Source of the DNA: Serilophus lunatus
Taxonomy: Eukaryota; Chordata; Aves; Passeriformes; Eurylaimidae
NCBI GenBank assembly: GCA_013399895.1
Contig: VXBA01005490.1
Span: 515,541 to 579,540 of the forward strand
Direction of reading: 5' to 3'
DNA length: 64,000 bases
The notes beneath the pieces are model-generated. The model did no database searches, was not told the origin of the DNA, and saw nothing but the letters and a program-made list of their open reading frames with translations. Positions 11,596 through 25,217 of this stretch are shown here, in pieces. Position 1 is the stretch's first letter, and each line of letters begins with the position of its first letter. A program made the translations under genes and the position numbers.

Positions 11596-14500
11596 AACAG
11601 GTCTTTTATATCTTTTCTGGATTTAGACTGAATGTAGGCTTCAGTCCTTGCATTCCCAAGCTGTACTGATACCAAAGAGCATGAAATGAGATTTGCCCTA
11701 AGGCACAAAACCCCAGCAATATGCATTTTTAAAAAGCTTTGTGTGCACAAAACTGGCTACTACAGTGGTATTTGAAAATGAACAAAATGTATGCTATTAT
11801 GCACCTTTGACAGCAGTACGTACAGAACATTCAAAGTAGAACAGGTCTTGTGGCTTGTGGATTCATTCAGAATCAAACCCAGTGAATAGAAGAGACTAAA
11901 TCAAGATGAATTTGACACTTCAAAGTAGAATCACTATCCTTAAGACATTTTAATGGAATTTTCTTTTAAAAAGCACTGAAATTACTGATATGTGTATAAA
12001 TGTAAATTTTCACTTAACAGAATGTATGTGCTATTTATATGCTGTTTAATAAATAGTGCTACTAAAGATGTACCCTCATTACATAAAAGATAAAAGAAGT
12101 GCCTAATTTTTATAACTTTCTCAGAATAAAACTTGAACAAGTAAGGTATTATTGCAAAAGGAACTCTGTTAAAATAAAATTGTAGAGATTAGAGCAGCAT
12201 TAATCTTTACACTGCTCAGAGTATTTCCCAGTCTTCATAACGTTACCTTCAGGTATAGTTGGGATGGGTGTGTGGCGATTGATAGGCTCCATAGTACGAT
12301 GGCAAAGTCAGGACAGATCATTATGCTGTTTCTGTATGGCAAGGTGAGTACATGATCTAGAATTTTAAAGTTGTGATGGGACAATCATCAGCAACAGAGA
12401 CAACATTTTTAAGAGACTTTGTTTGTTAAAGTAGAGCTGCATACGTGAAAAGCTGAAACATACAGGATATCTGTAGGTTGTAACGAAGTAGTTTAGCCAA
12501 CAGGTTTTTTCTGATGAGGTTAAAGCAGAAAACTTGTGAATTGTAAGGCATCTAAGGAGAGGATCAAGATGTTAAGAGATTAAGGTTTATGACCAAAGAA
12601 TATTTTCCCAGATTAGAAAGAAACAGAGAGGTCTTTTTTTTCAGTTGTAACACCACTGTAAAAGTTTCTAAGTCCATTTACTAGATTATCTTGAAACTTC
12701 AGAAACTTGAAAGCACATTATACGGGAAGTGTAGTACTGCATAACCACTCAGACTTTGGCCAGCAAAATAAAAAGGAAATTTAATATACCAACCGTATTA
12801 ATGTTGTATTTACAGCTGCTGCTGCTGCCCACATGAAAAAATGTTTCTCAGGGGCTGAGATCAAAGGTACTGCCACAGTGTGACATACTATGGGACTACA
12901 CTATAATAATTTTACAGTTTTAACAGATTGTTTCCAGTGAAAATGTGTGTGATATAAACTGCAGGTGTTCATAAACAAGGAATGATTTTTTAAAAAATTT
13001 TTTAATACAAGTGAAATTTTAAATTAGCTACTTGCTTCAACTGCACAACAGCCTCATGCTTGAAAAGTACCTCCTTTATCTATAATTTTCAAAGAGCACA
13101 TATAATCCAAACATCCTAGACTTTTGGTGGGACTATGAATCCTATGTAACTGCTAGCCTGCTCTTTTATATTAAACCAATAGGTGGACAGCAGTTTGTTG
13201 TCTGTTTGCTATGGGGTTTAAAATTAGTTTTTGAAAGGCTGTTGATACTTTATATGTAAGGAAGATTATATGCAAGTAGAAGCTGCTGTTTTAGAAATGA
13301 GGCAGAACACCCACAGTTATTTTACTTTTCAAAATGTCTTAGCTGAAGGAAAGGAGGGTATCCCTCCCTGTTTTACTTTGCCACTGTGATATCAAAGAAG
13401 GAAACATCATATCCACAAGGACTTAGGAATGGTAGCACACTACTTGCCAGACACTGAGTTCATCATCAGAATTGCCCATCGGCATTTAGCCTTCTGACTT
13501 CACTAATGCCAATGGGAGTCAGGCAGTTCAACCTCCATATACCTCTGAATGTGAACACATCTATTGAAGTCTGGCAAAGAAGCCCTAAGGCTTCCTTGTA
13601 AAAGTCTTTGAAACTGCTGCTGTTCTTCTCCTGTAGGATTTGTGATGAAAAACAAGCCAGAAAGCTGCCCCCTATGTAGAGACTTCCATGAAAAAGCTGT
13701 GCCTGAATACAGGTAACTCTGGTGTTTTGGCATACTACTAAAATGAAAGCATTCTAAGGAGAAGAAGGATGATGTGAGAGGGATGTGCATCCCATGGGCA
13801 ATGAACTGGAAGGCTTTGTAGATGCATCTTCTGGCAGCCATTTTCTTTATGCATTATATTGAAAGCCACTGAGAAACACTTGAACCAGGCACCACAGTTC
13901 ACATCCCCATCCCTGAAAAAGCATTACTGTTTTATTGTGTTCTGGTCTGGTGCAAAATGGCTGTACGGCCAATTTATTTCACTTCTGGGAGTGTGGAAGG
14001 ATATTCATGTGTTACAGAGGGTTGGCCACAAAAATCTCCCTTTCAGCTCCTCTCTCAGTAGGGAAAATGAACACATCCTTGATGCCCCCAGTTATGTGGG
14101 GAGCAGGAACCGGGGGAGCTTCCCTTACAGTAGCTGATGACCTAGTTACCTGTGAGAGGAGGAGACCCAGCCACACCTGAGAACACGGCCCCGGGGAGCT
14201 CGGTCTTCATGCCTTCTGCCATGTGTGGTCTTATCTGCAATGAAGTCTGAAGGTAATACTCATTCCCATGTAGATATTGCAACAGGATCACAGATGGTGT
14301 AAAAATGGTTTCTGGAATGCAAATAAAAAGGGGCAGGAAGCCAGCCTCCATTGTTTTCTTACTTGTACCACCATAAGTAATATAACTCCCATCATCAAAG
14401 GTACTCACTATGAAGCCCAGGAAGAAAAAGAGTTAAGCTCTTTCTTATCTCAAAGATGCTATAAAGTCTTTCACTCTTCAAATGGGTAAGTGAAGATGGA

Positions 14501-17500
14501 TGGTTCCAGGTTTAGGCAGTTTGAAATTAGTCTCATACATGCTCAGAGTGACCAAGTTTGTAACAGTGGCCTACTTTTTAACTTCCTGTATTCCTGCAGC
14601 TGTGTGGTCCTCTGCCTTCCACATGCCATAAAACAACTTGAGGACAGCCTTGATCTAGGCTTGTTTGAAATTCCCCTTGACTGCAGTCATTGGCCAGAAG
14701 TGCAGCAGTGCAGGGTAAAAGAAACGAGACATATCACAATTAAGAATCTCCCCCCAGATTAGTTTATTTTAATATAAAAGACATGTCAGGTAAGAGATTT
14801 CCTGCTAGGAGAACTCATTCAAATTCTTCTCGGTAGCTCAGAGGGGAATTTCACATCCATACCTACATCCACGCATACTTGCAAAGAAAATATCCGACTG
14901 GATGTGGGGAACTGAACTTGATGCTTTCAGCTGTAACAGAATCTCTGCAGACAAAAAGGTCTCTCCTTGCATGCTGCCTGTGCATTTGCACGAGCAACCG
15001 AGTTGTGCACAAGCGGTGCCGTGTGTGTGCTAAGACAGGAGCCAGCAAGTCTGGTCCTTTCACATCACTCACTGACCACAACAGGGAGCTGGTGGACAGA
15101 TGTCAGTGAATGTGTTGAAGTCCATGTGTCACATTCTGCCCCTTGCCACTACATCAGGCCGTGTTTCTACCTATGCTACCCTAACCTGCAGGACTTGTTT
15201 GTCTGTCACTCAAAACAAACTTCATTTACTTCACCAGCAATTTCAATCTCTGGAGAAACAGCATCTACTGCCACTCACTGTCTCCAGAGTAAGATACTCC
15301 CACTCTTTTAGATGCAAATAGTAAGTCTATTTTTAAATTTTTAATTTTTTTCTTGAATCAACACACAAACTGTAGTTTCTATTTTTCTGCTGCTTCATAT
15401 GTGTTCATAAGTTGCATGTTGATCCACCTCCTATTCAGAGATGACACATATTATGACCCCAAATAGGAAGGTTATTTTCTAATTCAGTGGCTCATGGAGG
15501 CCTACGATGACAACATACATTTTAAAAACAATGTTTTCCTTAAAATATAGCATTCCCTAGGATGTAGATCACTTGTTGATCTCAGCACTTTTTCTTGATA
15601 AAGCTAGTCACTGCCACTGCCATGCCTTACAGGCCACTCCGATCTATTTGGTTTTGCAAGGTTTTGTATTGTCTTTTTCAGTTTGGTTACTGGCATATTG
15701 AAGAGGTAAAGGAATTTCCACTTACCCAGTGACCTCAGATTTTTTTCTATCATCTTTGAAGAGTTTCTCTTCTGAATTGTTTTATTCCATTTGATTATAG
15801 TAGAAGGGTAACTGTGTTCACCACACAGTTTCCTATATGTCCAATTTGGCTTATTGACCAAGAGTTACAAAAATATCCTTTCATAAAAATTAAATCCTGC
15901 TTCTCATTTGTGCTAAACAAAAATTAATTGCTAGAGTAAGATTTAAAAAAAAAAATAATTGAGAATTTAAAGTAAAAGTTAAAAATTTCCCATGTTCTTA
16001 AAATTATAGCAATAATTGTAAGACAAAAAACCCCAACAAAATTATCTGCTTGTTCTGTGGTAGAACATACTGTATGGCAACATACAACAACAATGTGAAT
16101 TACACTTACAGGATGTAACAAATGTTTGGGGTTTTAATTTTTCTTCTTGCATAAGTACTTTTTAAGGTTATTACCACAGGTGTTTATACAAAATAATTTT
16201 TAAATTGAAAATCAGCTTTATTGTTTTCTTTTACTGTTTTATCCTGATGATGTAGAAATTTTCCTGTATCAGATGTTTCAGTTTGCAAAATTGTGCAACT
16301 TTACAGTTTTCATAACAAAGCAAGTTAATTTAAAATCTGAAGATGCAGAATAGTGTAGTTTTAACTATATTTCAGCATCTATATTTTTCAAACCGAAAAC
16401 TGAGCCATCAATGCCAAAAATTTGTCACAAAAATACGCATTTTCTGCACTTCTTAGCACCTATGAAACTAGTAGTTACGAATTCTGCAACTTCTAAACTG
16501 CAAACTCACCTATTTGCATTACAATTGCAAGCTAATATATGGTATAACGCTTAACGGATCTTCAACTCATCACTATTTGAAGTACTGGAATATTAAAGCA
16601 TAGATAAATTAATTTCATAAAAGTTGGCAGATTGGTATTGGGATTTTGTAGTATGTGAATGTCTCAAGACTCTTGAAACAGGTATACTTAGGAGCCATAC
16701 ATAAAGACATGAAGAACATGTAAGTGAACTGAAAATGGAGGATGGATGTAGTAAAACTTTTTGCTGAAAGAGTTTACAATACGTAACATAACAGCATTAT
16801 ATGAAATATTTGTCTCTCTGTCAATAACTGCCTGTGAAACAGAAACTTCTCTTCCTCAAATCTCATTTTAAGACTTGTTTGTTACATATTTTCAAGATTT
16901 AGAAGACATAAAAAATTGTAAGTATTGTGTAAATCATTTCATTATCTGTATAGCAAAAACGCATCATGGATGTTTCTTACCAAATCTGTGTAGCATCACA
17001 TTTTCTAACTGTGGTCTTCTCCAGAGAAGGCCCTAGAAGGAATCAAGACATTAAAAGATTTTATGAAAATTTTGAAAATCCTCCTTTTATGGCACCTAAA
17101 CTCAAATTTGCAACACCTGCCCGCTGTCTCCAGGTGTTTCTTAGGTTCCTGCAGGTTGGTTTCTATGCTGGGCTGACTTGGCTGTGGGATGCTAACAGCG
17201 GGCATCTTCATCTTCTCTGGAATCTGACCACTGGCTACGCAGCTTCTAGCAGTCCTGCTGGCCTGTTGCACAAACAGGGTGTACTAGTAGGCACTGAAAA
17301 GACCTCAGCTTAGGAGGACTGATGTGGCATTTTTTTGTTGGTCTTGGATTTCTTTTAAACTGAAGTGGTGTAAGAAATGGTGACCACCTGATGCAGTTGC
17401 AATTATTATGCTAATCTGGAAAGACAAGGCATTGATATTCATTCCCTGTATTACCTTCTCCCTCAATTTGCTGGAGTGTAGTTTTTGGAGGCCTGCTTTT

Positions 17501-20500
17501 TCAAAGGCAGCAGAACAGAGGTGGGTGGAAATTCTGGAGGAGTTTTTTAGCTGTTAGGTGCAGTTATATTTTGTTGCTGCTTTTCAGCTGATAGCAATTG
17601 CAAACACCTATTGTGCTTTCTACTCACCCAATTTCTACTAGCTGAGCCCTCATTGTTGTATTTTGGTGTCCTTGCATCAGCACAAAGGTCTTGCAGCAGT
17701 TGCAGCACTGAGAAATTTGTGTTCTTGTTACTGATAAGGTATTCTGTTTTAAAGAAGCAACTTGCTGAACTGGGATCATCATTGTTGCAAAGGGGAAGAG
17801 TATTCTTTAAAGTAAGAAAATCTGTAGTGTGAGAAGGATAGCAAAAAAGCCACAGCAGAATACAATTGTTTTAAAGTATTTACGTAGCCTCTGAGAAAAC
17901 TGTTTTTTTAGTTTTTGTGTCTGATGAGGGCTGAGGGACAAGGAGGCCTATGGGCAGTCTACATGTGACCTGTATAAGAAGTCAGTTGCTGCTTGTGTGC
18001 AGCTATGTATCTCTCCGGCTTTTTGTCTTGTCTCTGTGTGTTCCATATCTGAGTGATCTGTGTCTATGGCAATTTTGAAAAGAATGTTCTGTGGCCAAGA
18101 TCCAGAATGTTTTGAAATGGCAGTTTTGAAACTGCAGCAGCCTCCGGTTGCCCTTAAGGAAGAAGCACTGTAAGACACAGACAAGGTACTGTTTTCTGGC
18201 ACTCCCTTTCTGATCTCCTTTGTTTGGTTTCATCAAGTTTAATAAATCCAGTGTCAGTGAATGTGATAATCTGGCAAGTACAGCCAATCAGATACTTAGT
18301 GGGATACTGAACTGTGTTTAAATTCAGTTCTGTTCCCAAGACACCAACCACAGATTCTTTTTTTTAAAAGAACAAGCTAATTGTTCTCACAAAATATGGG
18401 TGCAGTTTACCCACCCCATCAGTAACTTGTACCCTGAATAAGCTTCTCAGAAAGAAAACATTGTTGGAACAATGACCTTTTAAAAAAGGAAGTAAAATCT
18501 AGCTAGAAGTTAAAATATTTTATCAGCTTTTGGAAAGCTAAGGCTGAAACCCCTTCTATAGTGACAATATTTGAACCCTGCTTAACTGTCTCCAATGGGA
18601 ATGCTTTAAGCCATGGAGTGGAAAAGTATTCTGTGACAGAGCACTCTTGGTTTTCTTGTGGAATTATTCAATTAGCCATTTAAATAATGGGATACATCAC
18701 CTAAAATACAAAGTGCCATTGGCCAACTGTCCCTATTCTGTTCTAACTCTTAGGTTGTGCAGTTTCTTTGCTCTCTATGGACTCTGTTTTTGAACATAGA
18801 TATCATAAATCATTCTATATTCATTCTTTTTTACTCTCAGTGACCTGGGAAATAATTTTTTCCACACAAGCAGAGTTATTTTTGTGGAGAAAGGTGCTGG
18901 AGAGCACTGTAAACCTGCACAGTTTGCTTTTCGTATCCTATCACCTTAAGCAGAGATGGGAATTTAAAGCCATATTTTGTTCCTTGGCCAAGTGTTCCAG
19001 TAATGGTGCTCCCAGGGTAGAGGATGCTCCTCCCTTCCCTCCAGATAGGTGGGATTTAGATTGGGAATTGGTGAGGGGTTTTTTTGAAGAACACAAATGA
19101 GAATGATAAGAAAAAAAGAATAATCATAGGCTGAGCAAACCTGGCAAGGAAGCGGATCACCTTCACAGATCCTGGCAGGGCTTGGATCTTGGATCTTTGA
19201 TCTTTGTTTAGCTTTGCCAAGGTTTGGGCAGTTACAGGCAAGCCCAGAAGCAGATATTTCCCCGTGTGCAGAAAGAATCTCAGCCACCTGTTTAACCCCT
19301 TCAAGAAATACAGGTATCTCAGAGGAAGGTAGGGGCCAAATGAGATTTCTGAGAATGAAGCTTTCAGACTGGTGTGTTCAAGTTGTTTGAATAACTTTCT
19401 GTTACCTCTAAACAAATAACACTGAGTGTGACTTTCTAAAATGAGGCAAATGGATAAAACTGAATGAGTAAAACAGTGTTTCTGCAAGCATTTGTTCCTT
19501 TACTACTATCAGGAGCCTTTTACAGCTCAATAGGGATTTTTCATGTTGGTTAATGGTTAACGATAGAAACAAATATGGTGTTTTGGGGCCTGTAAATGCA
19601 TAGCTATTTCTAATCCTCCTGTTCTACAAGGAAAGTACTTCTATCTCCACAGATTTTATGTGCCATGTTATGTACATCATTGAGTACTTGGAATGGTTTT
19701 TCTGGCAGTACTTCAGAAGAAAGCAATAGGTCATCTGCTGAAACTGCAAAGAGGTGCTTGTTCAAGTTTAGTCATTTCAATCCTTGTCTTCAGAATTGTC
19801 TACAGATTCATATATTAGGGATAATAAACCTCCCTTCTTTAAGGCTGCAAAATGTCATTATATTTTGGACACCATGGCCCTATGACAAGGATGTCAAGAA
19901 AAATTATTTAAAAGTATTACTTTAATACTATTTAAATGAGACAAATAAATTGGCAAAAATTAGCTTTGATTGGAGAAAATATTTTGATTGTTTAATATCA
20001 AAATCAGGAAAAATATCTCATTTAAAATATTTAAAGGCAGCACTTCAAACCTAGAATCAAATTACTAAAAGTAACTTCATAAGGCAGGGGGGTTTCCTTA
20101 ATTTTGGATAATTAATATAGTACCTATCTCTAATTAAATGGAAAGACCATTGAATTTTAATGAATTAGTACTTCTCACAATCATTTCAACCAAACTGTAC
20201 ATTAGTATGATTTCAATTACCTGGGATGTTATTTCCTTTAATATGGTTCAGTTAGGTCCAGAAGTATAGATTTATTTTTTTCCTGTTTTTTAACATCAGC
20301 TGTGAAGTAGATGCATATATGGATATTTTACTGAAAAGAATGTAAGGACTATGCTTGTGAAATCTGCTTACTAAACAAGCATCTCCCCAATTTATAGAGA
20401 TTCTTTTATATTTTTCTTCTTTGCTTTTCCTACCAAAGGGATTTGAAGAGAAATGTCTGTTTAACTCCTTGAAACAGTGGGGTGATAAAGGGGGGTGTGA

Positions 20501-23186
20501 TTTGTCCTCTACCCCCATGGTCTATTAAACTAAAATTATATAGTTTATGTTATTTGGAGCCAATGTCAGCATTCCATTATGTATGAAAAGTCATCTGCAA
20601 TCTTATGTGATGCTGTTACAATTTTTATTGGAAAAAAATATTGTTGTCTTTTACAAAATCTTGCATGAGCCAGTGATGTATGTTATTTGCAAACAAATTT
20701 CAAACACTTTGGCAAAAGCAAAACACTACTCGGTTTGAAAACCACTGGAGGTAGTTTCAATTCCTTTTTACTTTTTTTTTTTTTTCTTGCTTTGCTTAGG
20801 TCGTGTCAAAATGCCCACAAAGAAGAGAGAGAGCTACTGCTAAAATTCTAACTCTCGAAAGAGTGATGAGGTCAACTGATCAGTGTCTAATGCTGTCCTC
20901 TCCTGAATGCAAGCGCTTTCACAGGGGTGAAAATGTAAATAATATTTATTTCTTTGTGACTAATTCACGACAAGGCATATGTTCACCCATAAAGCTCTAG
21001 ACTAACCGGCACATTAAGTGGGAAAAAGAACCTGAGCCCTGGCAGGAAGAGGCTAAAGGTCCTGGAATTAGTCAACAGACAAAAGAATTCACAGGACTGG
21101 AGTAACCTCAGCATTTCTATCAGCTTGGTCTTGGGGTTCTTCTGTGTCAGCAGCTGAAGACCATCTTGCTGTTTATCCAAGTTATACTGGCAGTGGAGAC
21201 TTCTCTGACAGTTCAGAAGCAATTCAGAGTTTTGCCTTGCTCCTTCTTCCTTCTGCTTTTCTCACACCACTCCTGGTGCCATGTAAGTTATGCCTATGTT
21301 TTATAAGAACTATGCTGTTTTTCCATGAATCCCCCTGAAGGATCTGTCTGTGCATAGCAGAGAGAATAAAGGTGGAAAAGGGATGGTGAAATAGATTTGT
21401 AGCAAACATGACTAGATTTTAGTCTAGTTGACTGAGTTTACTTGTCCCTGGATTATTTTGCTTTCTAATTGTTTAGTATTTATTTCCTGATTATAATATT
21501 GTCTTCATTAATCAAATGCTTGCTTTTTAATAATAAACAGCATGATATTGTCCTTCATAGTTGATTGTTTTCTGTGCCCAGGTTTTCTTTGGACTTTTAA
21601 ATACAGAATTTCTTGTCTATGTGAATTAGTGTGGGGGGAAATCCTCTGTTTCAACACAAAGCTACCAGTGTGGGAAAGTAGATGAGGAGCAGAGTGCCGG
21701 CACATTGGCTCCTGCTTCTGTGGTCTCCTGTTCCAGGATTGTGTGCTGTGTATAGTATCAACTCCAGTACATGGCTTCAAGTGGCCAAAACTCCATGCAG
21801 ATGTTTTGATCAAAACCAGGTGTGAGTGGAAATGGAGGACCACGATGGCTTTTGTAGAAACTATAATTTTCTGGTCTATTGTGAACTTGAGTGCAGGCTA
21901 TATTTGATAACTGTGGTATTCATAATGAAGGGCTAGGATGATGGTTTCCATGCTCTGAACTGTGAGGCTGTGGTACATGGTCTTCACAACTATGTTAATT
22001 AACAGCTATGGACTCACAAGGACCCATCTTACTGTGATCATATAGTGTCCCTGAATTGCTTGCTGGTATATAGGAAATGCCAAATAATTAAACGAAGAAA
22101 ATGCGATTAGTCTGTTGGTAGCCTCAAGAACGTAAGACACAGGAATAACGATCCTGATGAATTTCAGTCACATTGATGTGAACAAGGAACTTGCTGCATT
22201 TTGAGTTTTGTACAGCCTAAACGTCATTGTTTTCTTTCCTTGACTTCTCTTTCTTCCTGCCAAAATATGTAGGCCCTATATTAGCAGACAGGATGGGGAA
22301 ATATGGGTGATGATTTCCACAAAAACACAATGAAATGTCTGTAGTTTGGCACAAAACATACTTCCTTTTTTCCCCAGGCTGCTGCAAAGTGAAACAAGTG
22401 TGAAGACTTATCTTCATTTCTGTAAATACTAATTTTGGTAATTTCATTAATATATATTTATGTTTGAGCCTCTTTCATTCCAGAGAAGTTTTTATGTGCC
22501 GAAATGGAATCTGTATTTTGCAACATATGCAATTCTCTAAATTTTCAGATAACTATTGTCACAAAATAATTGGAGGTCACTACTGATCTGTTTACAGGGA
22601 GGAAAAAGAGGAGAAAGTCCTACTTTTCTGGGAAGGTTTTATTCAGTTGTGATGTGTTTGGGATTTTCTTTTGCCCTTCATTTTTTTATCTTATACATAT
22701 GCATAGGCTGCTACAGACTGGAGTTTATTTTAATTTTTTTAATAAGAATAACAAGAGATTTCAAGCCAAAGTTTTCTGTCTATAAAACATCTGAAAACAG
22801 TTCAGCTCATTCTTGAACCCGTCAAAATAAGTAGTATTTAACTCAAATGTGGGGGTTTTGCTTGTCTTTTTTTTTTTTTTGGAAGTTTAATCAAGAACAT
22901 TTTTGCAAAGGACATCATTGTTGCAACTTCTTAATGAAATTTAGTACTTGAATTTCATCTACATTTTAGCTATGTTTTTCCTGAAATGTACTGGAGCTTG
23001 GCTGAATATGAATCTCCAGCCAGCTTCCTAAATGTGGTGTTAGGTTTTGGGTTCATTCCTACCCTACCCCCAGTCAAACTTCAGCGTGCTGTTACAGAGT
23101 TTTGGTACCAAAATAGAGATCAGTCAGCGTCCATCTTTCTAAAAAAGCTCCTCTTGCTATTTCATGAACATGGCAGGTGGTAATGA

Positions 23187-23251
23187 TTAAAAGCCTCATT
23201 ATAGTTTAGCTTCCTGATCACCTCAGGAGGACCTCTTTGAGAGGCTTTTAA
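23187..23251. repeat. 11-bp inverted repeat with 43-bp spacer
   Basis: ttaaaagcctc (23187-23197) and gaggcttttaa (23241-23251) are exact reverse complements. The spacer contains a second small dyad, cctcaggagg. The fold could be incidental; no gene or element is attached to it. Confidence 0.75.
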
Positions 23252-25199
23252 GTTTTGTGCTGTGTGTGCTACCACTTTACAGAGGAACCCAGATACATTT
23301 CAGGCTTTGCAGAAACACGTGATTAATTCCAATACTGTGAGTTGGATGTGAGCAAACGCTATCACAGCTTTTGTGGATCTGAAGCATTTGGCAATAAATC
23401 ATGCTTTGTAAAATGAAAGGCCACTGCAAGCATGTTCACTTAAGTAGCATTTGAAGTTTAGATCTGACTAATTGCTATTTGATGCATAATGTGGATACAC
23501 AAGGAGCAAATTGCATTTGTCAATAAAGACTTGGTTAAATGCAGTCATAAATTTCATTTTTTTCTTTCAACTGGTAAAGTCTTTGAAGTCAGGTGTTGCA
23601 CAGAAGATTGGCATCAGTTGGATGTTTTGTGCTAATTATTTGTGCTGTGTTGTCAGTATGCTGGAGTTGAGAAGACTTTATATACATCACAGTGGATTGT
23701 CCACTATGGGAGGGGGATAATTCTGCCATTATCATTACCCCTTTCATTTAAAGAAATAACAACAAAAAGACTTTTAATTTATGCTTATGTTGTTAGGGTA
23801 ACAGTAGGGAGAATAAAGCAAACAGCAGCAAGATCAGAGCATTTCCAATGTACTTCTATTACTAGATCCTGAATCCTGCAATTTATAAATTCTATTTTAT
23901 CTTAAGCCTGTTCAAGATGAAGCAGTCCTGTTGCAAAAATACTGTATTTTCTCCTGCATAGAGAGTTCAAATAATTTTGCAAGTATAATTATTATGCTGC
24001 TGTTGATTTTGCATAGACTGTGCAACATGATGCTTGTCCGTGTCATGGAAGCCTTGGTTATTTCTTGTGGAAATCGATGAGAAAAAAAAGTTCTGTGTTT
24101 TTTTCTTTTGTGGTTTGTTTTCTTACAGCTGGTAATGTAAAACAGATTAAGAAAGAGGGAGTGCTACATATATATATACTCTGTCCTTCTACTATAACTT
24201 AATGATGGAAACGTATGCAAGTACAAGTAAAGCTATTTACTGCTCCTCTTTTCTACTACAAAAGAACACTTGTCGCTTCACCTGCTGCTTCTGCAAGTAG
24301 TAGTGTTAAAGTTCCGTCATTGTCAGTCTAAATGTTGATGCTGGAGACAGATTTAAACTTCTGACTCTTCTTGGTGCATTTCTAAAAGGCTGAGCTGGTC
24401 TAGAAGATCAGTGTGCTTTCATAGCTCAACACCTCAGTAGACTCTTGTTTGGTCTGTGGTGAGACAGCTCTCTTTTCCCTGGTTGTTGTGCTCCTCTCTG
24501 CTCATAAACACTCCTATGGCTGCAATCAGGCAATTTATGAGCTCAGATATAGACGGTTTGATGCAAGAAAGTGCACAGGGTTTGAAAGAAAAAAAGAATA
24601 TTTTGGGTAGTTGCAATATACCTTGCACTCAGAACTTCAATTTTTCTCCACATTAAAAAGCGAAATTGAATCGTTCTCATCTAGAACTAAAAAAAATTAC
24701 AAACAAATTTTTGTAACTTTATTAACAAATGAAGTATATTACCAAAAAACAGAATTTCATGCACCTTGGCAGGAAACTTACTTGTGTTTCTAATACTTCA
24801 TTATTTATTATACTGTTACTGTTTTGATTTGTTTGGCCATTGGATAATTTCATGTGACTTCATGTTAAGTTCTACAAAGTAAAAAAAAAAAGCTAAACCA
24901 TCTCCTTCATCCTGGAGAATAATGGAAGAGGGCTGCTGTACTTCTGAATTCTTTACTTCTGGATTAAATCAATTATTTCAGCACTGTAAAGAAAACTTTT
25001 GTGCCTCAGAGAATAATTACCAAGTAGACACTCTTTAACACCCAGAACAAACATCTGAATCGTGTTTACTGACTTTTCACTGTGGCAAAAAAGGAGTGAA
25101 TGAAGTATAATTCCTGCTTTCTGATATTATTATGATTTCTTCATTCTCACAACAGCTGGAGCTCACAATCTATTATAAGCATTTATATGTTTGGTTTGC

Positions 25200-25217
25200 T
25201 TTTTTTTTTTTTTTTTT
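25200..25217. repeat. poly(T) run of 18
   Basis: Eighteen consecutive T are followed by aaattgttgcag. No SINE or LINE body is recognisable on either side, so it is a plain homopolymer. Runs of 14-15 T also occur at 20772-20785, 22867-22880, 33782-33795, 38711-38725 and 43875-43888. Confidence 0.9.

Noticed and set aside
14090..14215. Local GC-rich patch with a few CpG (accgggggagc, cggccccggggagctcgg) that might mark a promoter.
   Set aside because: Only about 120 bp and few CpGs; far below a CpG island, with no first-exon-like structure beside it.
19056..19487. A 143-codon open frame on the minus strand.
   Set aside because: No family resemblance, hydrophobic low-complexity C-terminus, another open frame overlapping on the same strand, and no flanking gene structure. 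Most likely chance.
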